A DNA stretch of 64,000 nucleotides from Campanula takesimana (Eukaryota > Streptophyta > Magnoliopsida > Asterales > Campanulaceae), in NCBI GenBank assembly GCA_026119855.1, contig JAOWBW010000044.1, forward strand, positions 868,001 to 932,000. Reading direction: 5' to 3'. The notes beneath the pieces were generated by a model. It was not told the DNA's origin and searched no databases. It saw nothing but the letters and a program-made list of their open reading frames with translations. The first letter of the stretch is position 1. Each line of letters opens with the position of its first letter. Shown here one piece after another: positions 53,011-62,585 of the stretch. Both the position numbers and the translations under genes were made by a program.

Positions 53011-54055
53011 GATGGATAGACACCCTAGAATTTCTGAGGAGAGATAATGATACTTCATTAAGAGTTTGGAGATCTGGGTTAGGAAGCTTTCGAAGACAAC
53101 CCGTGCTAACTTTGATAGGAAATTCGTAGCTCAGTTAGGGTTAAGTCTGATGAAAACCTGATCCGTGCTGCTGTCAAGTTCTGGGACAATGAACATCATG
53201 TCTTCAACTTATCCTATAATGAAATCACCCCAATGTATAAAGACTTTGTGGCTCTCTGTAGTGCGAGTGTGACGGATAGGGTAGCCATGCCGCAGTACCA
53301 AGTGCCTGCAGAACTTCGGGTTTCCCAATTGCTGCGGGTTTCTGTCGAAGATGCTAGGGACTTGCTGTTGGATGGTGACGTTGACCTCTGTAGGCTCCCT
53401 ATCAGGTTTATTAATAGCACGGTTGAGTCTGACACGGCCCTGGACTGTCTGGCCCTTTGTCTATTTGCCTCAATACTATTTCCACCTTATGTAGGAGTGG
53501 CTACGATGGGTTGTCTCGACATGGTAGACCAGGCTCGGGCCAATCGTAGTATTGTTCCTTCTTTGCTGGGGGAGACCTTGCATGGTATTGGAGAGTTGGC
53601 CTCGGGAGCTCGAAAGATGACCAGAGGAAGTACCCGACTGTTAACCTTGTGGTTGCAGGAGAGGTTGCGAGTTTTGGAGGAACCTGTCGGGCCAGTATCA
53701 CCTTGGGTTTCTCAGAGTAGGCGAGTAAAGCAGCTATTTGCAGGGATGGTTCAGTCTTCATAGGTAACATATATGGCACAGATGGGCACGGCTCAGATTA
53801 AATGGATGGTACCTCATTAGGGGGTTATCAGAGCACGGTGGGCTCAGAGTGGTCTCTGCATGATTCGGGTCCCCGCCTTTGATGAGACCACTTATTACTA
53901 TGCAGTACGGGTATGCCGTCAGTATGGGATGCCTCAGATTATACCCTCTTCTTGGGATGAGAGTTGTATCCTGGTTAATGCCAGGATAATCTCTATAAAT
54001 GCTGGGGTTGCAGTGCTCTTGAAGCGGTGCTGGTCTTATGCTCTCATGCCCAGCA
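53011..54055 (+). pseudogene. Antisense DUF7745-like gene of Tat-D
   Basis: Begins near MDRHPRISEER (53011) but is broken at once by stops. Homology resumes near 53150 with LIRAAVKFWDNEHHVFNLSYNE, then PAELRVSQLLRVSVEDARDLL, GETLHGIGELASGARKM and LWLQERLRVLEE. Frameshifts and stops follow near 53763. It ends where the E array inserts at 54055 (LKRCWSYALMPS). It shares the FWD..F..E signature, GETLHG and LWLQE with Tat-B and C. Confidence 0.7.
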
Positions 54056-56892
54056 TGTCGCGACCCCGAACCCCGCGGGCCCGAGATCGCGAGCTGGACG
54101 TCGACTTAAGACCAAAACTCTAAAATACAGAAGTTAAAAAAATTTCATTTGATTCCAAAAGATGATAACACAAGGTTTTACAAATCCAAGTTTAAGTCAA
54201 CAAAGTACATCTAACATAAGCTCCACAGCTTATACCCAAAAGAATAAAATATACAATCTTAATGACGTCAATGATGGTAAAACTATCCCCAAAAGGTTAT
54301 ACATTTAAATAATGTAAACCGATTCATAACAACCTGCCCCAAAATCTCAATCCTCTCGACGTCCTCCTCGATCCGCGAATCCTAATCCTTTTCCTCCTGG
54401 GGGGGGGGGGGTTAAGGAAAAACAATTTGAAACAAGAAACGGGGTGAGAATAAATCTCAGTCAGTTACTAATGCAACTACATGACATGCTAATATGCAAT
54501 GACCAATAGCAATTAACAATAGACAGATAGCAGCGGAATAATAATTGACATGCTGTCAAACAGTAACATCCAATAATCAACCATATAAATAAGCATATAA
54601 CAACAAATGAGAGGCTCCCTATCGCCAACCGTCCCATACCGGTTGGAAATAACGACCAGCTCATCATGCAACACATAAAGCTGAAATAAACACTCATAAG
54701 TGGATACATAGCCAAGGTTTTCCAAACCGGAACATCCAAATAAAGGATCGCTGCGCAGCTTCAATAATCAACAATCAACATCTTCATAGCAGCATGAAAG
54801 CTCGAAGAGAAAACCCCGGTACCGGAACCAATAACCATAAAAGTGTCACAAAGGACAAGGACCATGACACAAAGTCATGCCCGTTAGCCAGATACATTCA
54901 CAAAGGAACGCTGACTTATCCTTTCCAAGGCCAATCTGGAGAAGGGGTATAGTAAGGGCAAAACAATGGTCAACATTATAATGGACTTGGCTTTGCCAAT
55001 ATAATCTTTCCCATCGCCCGATGCAACAAATATGCCAGCTGGGCTTCTAATTAAATGCTAAGTAATAATATTTTAGCATGAATAACAACTTAAGGTTCCA
55101 AAGTAGGGAACCACACCAATTAATCACCATAAAGGTGCAAACGATTACTCATGAAGAGTTCAACAACAACGAACACAAGAAGTTTCTCATAAAAGAGCAC
55201 AACAACGATAAACGGAATTTCTCATAAAGAGCACAATAACAATGAGTATTAGAGTACCGTAATTTCATAAAGAGAAACCATACCAGATACATTCCAAAGA
55301 TGATACCCACGAGTTAATCATAAAGATCACAACCCAAAGGGTCGCTCACAAATAGTACAACGACCATAACCCAAAATTATCCTAAACGTTTACTCATAAA
55401 GATGTACTAGGACTATGAACTCAACCATCTCATCACACCTGAAATTCCAAAGTAGGAAATCAGAATGACTACACTTTAAGGTTAATCAAACCGTAAGTAC
55501 CCAATTGCCAATACACGCTTTACCTTCGTCCTTAACGAACCAATCCCAAACCCCCAAACGAATCAAAAAGGTTAATCTTTAGAACATGATCACGACCGGA
55601 CTAAACCCTACACTTTGGTGTTCAACCACACCCTCTAGGTACTATGGGACATCGCCTAAAACCTAGACCAAGTCTTACTCGAAAATCAATTCGATTGGAA
55701 CAACCACGAACACATCATAAGATGCCCAAACTTATACCAGATGATCTTCACAAAGATAAGTCAAACCAACGATACCTCAATAAGACGTTCCAAATCCCAA
55801 TTAACACTTAATTAATTTCAAACACAAACTCGATCACAAGGGACCCAATTCTATCACTAGAGTGCACTACAATGTTCACTAAGGTCTACTAGGAGGACAC
55901 CCAAGATTTGGATCAAAACGCATTCTTCAATTACAAAATGTTAACAATTGTAAACTTTCACAGGGCTGTGCGGCCGCCCATGTTGGGTTGTGCGGTCGCC
56001 CAAAGTGCCTCAAAACAAGAACAAAAGCTCTCAGAAAGATGCGCGGTCGCCCATACGATTTTGGGCGGTCGCCCAATATGCCGGAATTGCCAGAAATCGG
56101 GAAGAACAACATGGGTTCTTCCATTTTCAACCCAAAACACATTTAACCAAAATCCCAACTTCCAACTCATGTACTAATGTACCAAAACAATTTATAACTA
56201 GGGTGGGGACTCCAATATACCATTCATCAACCCAAAACAAAGAATCAAACCCAACATTCCAAAATCACCATTTTTGATCAAAACCCAAAATAAATTCCAA
56301 ACAAATTCAAAACCCAACCAAACTTCAAATATAACACATCAATCATCATAAAAACGTGATATGAACATTTTAGCATCGAAATGGGGGAAAAGTAACTTAC
56401 CTGATAAATCTCAAAGTTGACGGAATTCAATTCTTTTTTATTCTACGCGATCCTAACGACGATCTAAACAAGGTTCATGATTTAAGAAATGAGAAATAAT
56501 GAGAGGAAGATAGCTAAAATGAAGAGAGAAGGAAGAGAGAAAAACTTACCTTTTCTATGGAAGAGAGAGAGAGAGAAGTGACTGGGAATGGGAGAGAGTG
56601 AGGGAGAAGATGAGTAGAAGGAGTAGTTAAAACCTTTTTCATAAACTTACACTTAGACCCCTTCTTCCACACTACACACAAATACTTGCACTCCCTACTA
56701 ATAATTAAGACCCAACACTTCTACACTAGCACAAATGACCCAAAATAAAATGCTAGGCACAATTTATTATGACACATAAAGTGCACACATAAATATTTAA
56801 ATAAATAATAATTTAAATAAATAAATAAGCAAATAAATAAATAACAATTATTTATTACTAATAAAATAGAGCCTAGTTTTCGGGTCGTGACA
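54056..56892 (-). repeat. E LTR1 (2837 bp)
   Basis: TGTCGCGACCCC to GGGTCGTGACA. Similar to the solo LTR and LTR2 at both ends but different in the middle. Poly-G run at about 54399-54411, GC cassette at 55967-56077, AT-rich (AAAT)n stretch near 56790-56850. No gene. Confidence 0.9.
55967..56077. promoter_or_regulatory. GC cassette in E LTR1: two pairs of GCGGYCGCCCA
   Basis: Motifs at 55967 (tgtgcggccgcccatg), 55989 (tgtgcggtcgcccaaa), 56039 (atgcgcggtcgcccata) and 56062 (tgggcggtcgcccaat), spacing 22, 50 and 23 bp. The geometry is that of Cop1, and the core resembles the reverse complement of the Cop1 motif. Confidence 0.7.
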
Positions 56893-56909
56893 TTCACTCC
56901 CCCTTAAAG
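56893..56909 (-). other. E polypurine tract 1
   Basis: Element-sense CTTTAAGGGGGAGTGAA abutting the LTR, a standard gypsy plus-strand primer site. An identical one is at 62569-62585. Confidence 0.85.
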
Positions 56910-58625
56910 AAAATTCGACCCGAATTTTAATGAGACTTACCCGAAAGACCAAATAGCTACGGATACGATAGTTCTGCCATTTCTCAAATTCCTCAATTGT
57001 CCAATCTACCCCACTACAAGGTAACCTTAAATAATGCTTACGATACCACGACCTCTCGCACATAACTTCCTTCAATCATAACCTTCACCACTAATTATAA
57101 TCCACAATCAAAATTGGAGAATCCCAATTGCTCCCAATCATAACTCTCGAGATATCCCAAGCTCACCTTATTCATAACTTTAATTACACTGCAAAGGTGT
57201 TTCCTTTCGTAAATCGCATACTTAGTAGTATTCCCCAGAAATTCAAAACATCACCATCCCGAGCCTAATTAGCTTTTAAAATATAAAAAGGTTAAAGAAA
57301 TTTCTATTTCCACAATATTCATCGAAATGGCTATATCTCTATGGATTATCATTATAGTGTCTTTACTTTGAGTTAACACCTTAAATAAATAGTACCATAC
57401 AAACCCCAAAATTTCTCGTACAAAGTGTCCACTTAAATCTATGTTATACTCTCATCCTTTCATTAATCTGGTCTTGAAGCCTAAACCATTCAATATACTC
57501 AATAGTCCGCAAAACGATCCAAATTTCATCTTCAAAAGATTTTCTCTAACTCCCATTTAAGTCATAATCCGTGCTCGTATACCCAAAGGAAATCAACGAA
57601 CTCTAAATTCAATAGCTAACCCCAGTTAGGCCCTCACGCATACATTTATTGACTTAATGATATTTAAGCTCAATGGTACTACCATCGTAATAAACCAATT
57701 AGCTAGTCACCTTCCAACTGACCCAATACCAAATCATAGTATTCTTTAATATGCCAGAGTATTTATACTCAACTTTCTTCACTTATTTGTAATCCAAAAT
57801 AAGAAATGCCACCAAGACAAGATTTAGGACCATAGAACACCCCTTTAACTAAAACTCAAAATGCCTTTGATATAGGTTGCAATTTATTACTCTCCCGAAA
57901 TGTGCTTAGTCCTTTCAAACTTACGCGCTCACCACTATCGATGATTATAACTTCCATAATATACTCATATCCCATAACACATCATGCTTTTCCTCATACT
58001 ATCCAATTCCGATGCGCTCACGTAGATGCACTACAAGTAAACAAAATCTCCTATCCAGAAATCCTCAATTTGAATCCTCAACTCTTATAACCCAACCGAT
58101 GCCATAAGGACATTGATCTAAATATTAGCACTACAACCTTGTACTATAACAACTCAATTTAACCCAAAGCTTCTCCTCGAACACTAAGTACTATTCGGAA
58201 GAAAATGAAAATCTTACGAATGATAAATACACCCAACAAATTTACCGAAACTAAATACTCGGATTTCAATTAAGGAAAGATAGGTATAACTCTACCCAAA
58301 GGAACGGTCTCAAACAGTTTTAAGAAATTAGGAATGGAGAATATAACAATCCCCCTACAACAATAGACTAAAGCAATAGTAATATCAAAATCTTGTAATA
58401 GCAACATGGCTAATCTAGCAGGTGAGACATGACCATACTTAAGCACATCATAAGCACATAAGACTTCATCAGATACCCTAAACTCCTCCATAGGAGTAGA
58501 CACCTACAACACATAAGTCCAAGACTCAGAAGAAATAAATGCAACTAAATGCACAGAAACACATAAATGCGATGACCCTAAAATGCACGCACTCGCTCTC
58601 ACGACGCAATTAATACCTCCTGGAA
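56910..58625. other. E internal 1, non-coding 3' part
   Basis: About 1.7 kb, A/T-rich, no protease, RT, RNase H or integrase motif in any frame. Largely matched by 62586-63985. A 77-codon minus frame at 58270-58503 has no recognisable domain. Confidence 0.7.
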
Positions 58626-59717
58626 TTATCCGTTACCTGGTGAGTGCTGATTGATTGCAAATACTCTACCCGAAACCTTGGGCTTCCCCGAAGCATCCCT
58701 CTTCTGACCCTGTGATATTCCAGTTCCTGTCCCCGATGACTGAACTCTAAACCTCGGACAATCTTTAACGAAGTGTCCCAACTGACCACACTTCACACAT
58801 TTTCCTTGCTTCTTCCAACACTTGTCTTCTGAGTGTCCTTTCCTCTGACAGTAGCTGCAGACTTTCCCAATTCGTGTCCCTTTATTAGAACCTCGATTTT
58901 CCTACTGTTGGCTGCCCTTGAAGTTGCCTTCTGAATCGAGCTTGTACTCCAGAATTACCTCTGTTATCCGAATGTTGCTGTGTGACTTACTCTGCCCTCC
59001 TTGCTTACCCGGGTTAACCATCTCAGCCTTCCTTCTGTGTTCTCCAATATCCTGCTCAATTAAGTAGGCTCGATCCACCGCATCCTGATAAGTCTGAATC
59101 CGCTGTGCTATAAACTGAGTCCGGATGGATGTCTTCAAACCCCTGATCAATCTCATCGCTTTCTGCTCCTCGGTCCGCATAAGGTATTCACAACACCTGG
59201 CTAATTCTGTGAACTTAGCTGAGTACTGTGCTACTGACATCATGCCTTGCTCCAAGCTGAGGAACTCGATCTCTTTCCGGTTTTGATTCACTAAAAAGAT
59301 AAAATGATCCTTGAATTTCTTCACGAACCACTCCCAAGGATATGGTACAAGAGTCGCATCCCAACTGATCTTCAGTGCCTTCCACCAATGTTTCGCAGTC
59401 CCCACGAGCTTATAAGCTGAAAACAGAACCCTATCCTCATCAGTGCAACCAAAGACCTCGTAGATTTTCTCCATTGATTCTATCCATAGCTCGGCCTTCT
59501 TCACATCAGGCTCACCGTCGTACTCCCTTGGTTTCAACTTCAAGAACTGCTCCAACCCATATCGCGGAGGTGCTACATGTTCCTCTCTCGGCCCTTGGTC
59601 ATGAATTGCTTTCACGGCCACTTCAAACCTGTCCTGAAACACTGCACAGTTTTCTTCCCTTAGACCATTAAGATTCTGAGTCCCACTAGAAGCTTCACCA
59701 ATTCTTCTTCTAGCCAT
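58626..59717 (-). pseudogene. gag: E Gag with two zinc knuckles, one in-frame TAG
   Basis: Probable start MARRRIGEASSG (59717); an upstream Met at 59747 is possible. The capsid region has FLKLKPREYDGEPDVKKAEL, YKLVGTAKHWWKALK, FKDHFIFLVNQNRKEIEFL and MRLIRGLKTSIRTQF, typical of Ty3/gypsy Gag. A TAG at about 58902 interrupts the frame, which goes on unchanged to two CCHC knuckles, CSYCQRKGHSEDKC and CVKCGQLGHFVKDC, and ends at TAA 58626-58628 after GRVFAINQHSPGNG. In related autonomous elements a RVFAI-like string leads into protease; here nothing follows. It fits the known class of plant terminal-repeat elements with Gag only. Confidence 0.88.
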
Positions 59718-59788
59718 CACAAACAAATACCTGCATAAAATACTCATCGTTACTCACTCCGAACCCATCTACCCTCCTAGGTCATTCT
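59718..59788 (-). other. E short leader, no clear primer site
   Basis: Only 71 nt between LTR2 and the likely Gag start. No TGGTATCAGAGC or other clear tRNA complement next to the LTR end. Either the site is diverged or this LTR did not originally belong to this internal region. Confidence 0.5.
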
Positions 59789-62568
59789 TGTCGCGACCCC
59801 GGACCCCGCGGGCCCCGGGACCGCGATCTGGACGTCGACTCTAAAACCAAAACTCAAAATACCGAAGATAAAAATTCCATTTTTATACCCAAAATGTTTA
59901 AAACAAAGTTTTAGAAATCCAAGCTTAACAACGACAACAAACTACTAGAACGAGCTTCGCAAGCTCACCCCAAAAATACAGAAGATTACAAATCTTAATG
60001 ACGTCATTGTTGGTAAAACTATCCCTAAAAGGTTATACATTTAAATAATGCAAACCGATCAAACAACCTGCCCAAAATCTCAATCCTCTCGACATCCTCC
60101 TCGATCCGCGAATCCTAATCCTTTTCCTCCTGGGGGGGTTAAGGAAAACAATTTGAAACAAGAAACGGGGTGAGAATAAATCTCAGTAAGTTACTAATGC
60201 AACTACATGACATGCTATGATGCAAGAAGCAATAAGCAATAATAAATATCACATAGCACATAGCATTTATCACATAACAGATAGCAGCGGAAATAAACAC
60301 ATAACAAAGGATATAGCCAAGGTTTTCCAAACTGGTACATCCAAATAAAGGATCGCTGCGCAGCTTCAATAATCAACAAATCATCATCTTCATAATAGCA
60401 TGAGAGCCGAAGAGAAAACCCCGGTACCGGAACCAATAACCAAATGAAGTGTCACAAGGGACGGGAGACATGCCACAAAGTCATGCTCCAAGTAAAGCTA
60501 AAATGCATACAAGGGAGCTAGCTCTTCTCACATCCAAGGCCAATCTGGAGGAGGGTAATAATTGGGCAAAACAATAGTCAACATCATAATGGACTTGGCT
60601 TGTGCCATCATAATATTTCGCATCGCCCGAAACACACACAATGCCAGCTGGGCTTTCACGTAAAGGCTAAGTAATAAAATACTAGCACGATAAACAACAA
60701 AGGATTCCAAAGTAGGGAATCACACCAATTAATCACCATAAAGATGCAAACGATTTCTCATGAAGAGTTCAACAACAACGAACACAAGAAGTTTCTCATA
60801 CAAGCACAACAACGATAAACGGAATTTCTCATAAAGAGCACAACAACATTGATCATTAAACAAGATGGTTCCAAGACAAGGACCCATACCAAACACATCC
60901 TAAAGATGATACCCACAAGTTACACATAAAGAACTCAACCCAAACGATAACTCACAAATAGTACAAGGACTATGACCGAAACGACCATAAACATTTACTC
61001 ATAAAGATATACTAGGACTATGAACTCAACCATCTCATCATACCTGGAATTCCAAAGTAGGAATCCAGAATGAATACACCTTAAGATTAATCAAACCGTA
61101 AGCACCCAAACGAATCCAAAAGGTTACCCTTATTAGAACATGATCACGACTGGACTAAACCTTGCACTTTAGTGTTCCGAAACAACCCTCTAGGTACTAT
61201 AGGATATCACCTAAAACCTAGACCAAGTCTCATTCTAAAATCAATCCGATCAGTAAAATAACTTTCAATTAAAGGGTCTCAAAGTATGAAGTCCTCACTT
61301 ATATCCCAAAATGATCATAACAACTCAATAAAGTCACTCAATTGGATTTACAAAACTTGGTCACAATGGATCGATACAACTCCTCTTAACCTCAAACACC
61401 CAATAAAATCCCGAAGTATAAAACTTATAACTTAAATGAACAACCTATACCATCTTGTAGTACTCGGAGAGAGCTTCGAAACGATAGTTTACACGCCTAA
61501 AACGGAGTTCGGATGAGAAAGTTATGGAGGAAACAATTTTAGAAGAAAAGGGAAGAATATACCAGAATTCTAGCTTGGCACGACCGTGCCTAAGAAAGTG
61601 GCACGACCGTGCCAAACATGACGAGGGGCCAATGAATATTGGCACGACCGTGCCAAATAAAGGGGCACGACCGTGCCAAACATGGCGAGAGAAAAAAAGA
61701 ATATTGGCACGACCGTGCCAAATAAAGGAGCACGACCGTGCCAGAAGAACAATGCCCAGATTCCTTCCTGGGTTCACCAATTCGAACCAAAACACAACCT
61801 TCACTAAATTTATCAAAATCAAAGCTTCCCAATACATTTCTAAAGCTCCTAAACAGCATCCAACCTAAAGGGAACCTAAATAACACCCTTTAATCATCTA
61901 AACCAACACCAAATCCCCACATTCAAGATTTCACCATTTTTACCCAAAAACTCAAATAAATTCAAAATAAATTCTAAACTCAACCAAACTTCAAATATAA
62001 CACATCAAACATCATATAAGCATGATATGAACAATTTAGCATATTAATGGGGGAAAAGCAACTTACTTGAATTTTCTCAAAGTCGACGGAACTCGAAATT
62101 TCTTGGCTTCCTACGATCCTATCGACGAACTAAACAAGTTTCACGTTTTAAGAAATGAGAAATAACAAGAGGAAGATGATGGAAATGTAGAGAGAAGTGA
62201 GAGAGAAACTTACCCATTCTTTGGCAATGGAAGAGAGAGGGAGATGGAGTGTGTAGGGGAAAATGAGAGTGGGGAAGGTGAGGGAGGGAGGATGAGGGAG
62301 TAAGTAAGATGGTTTTTTCTAAAAAGTTACAGTTAGGGTCCCTCCCCTACTACTCACAAATTCTTATACTCCCCACTAACAAATAAGACCCAACAATGCT
62401 ACACTAACCCGAATGACTCAAATAAAATGCTAAGCATAATTATGATGAAACATAAAATGCACACATAAATATTTAAATAAATAATAATTTAAATAAATAA
62501 ATAAGCAATTAAATAAATAATAATTACTTATTACCAATAAAATAGAGCCTAGTTTTCGGGTCGTGACA
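59789..62568 (-). repeat. E LTR2 (2780 bp)
   Basis: TGTCGCGACCCC to GGGTCGTGACA. Nearly identical to the solo LTR up to about 61527 and again from about 62047, but unrelated to it between. GC cassette at 61577-61742. Shorter poly-G (7) near 60131. Confidence 0.9.
61577..61742. promoter_or_regulatory. GC cassette in E LTR2: three pairs of GGCACGACCGTGCC
   Basis: The perfect inverted repeat GGCACGACCGTGCC starts at 61577, 61600, 61641, 61664 and 61706, with a one-mismatch copy at 61729. Within-pair spacing is 23 bp each time, between pairs 41-42 bp. It is the least decayed cassette in the window. Confidence 0.75.
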
Positions 62569-62585
62569 TTCACTCCCCCTTAAAG
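62569..62585 (-). other. E polypurine tract 2
   Basis: Same junction as at 56893-56909, showing that a second unit begins here. Confidence 0.85.

Larger units (their letters stand above)
45047..54055 (-). mobile_element. Tat-D: 3' portion of a Tat-like element
   Basis: Left LTR (45047-46295), purine tract, 52-bp repeats, antisense PMD gene, antisense DUF7745-like gene. Pol lies beyond the E array, outside the window. It is assigned to Tat by the CGAGGGGCT purine tract, the HP2 hairpin and the antisense gene pair; no pol is visible, so this is an inference. Two E-family insertions interrupt it. Confidence 0.7.

Noticed and set aside
58270..58503. 77-codon minus ORF in E internal 1
   Set aside because: No domain, and the corresponding stretch in internal 2 does not preserve it as far as I can follow.
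61577..61742. Regular repeats separated by short spacers, CRISPR-like
   Set aside because: Only 14-bp palindromes in pairs inside a plant LTR; no cas genes, and the window is eukaryotic.
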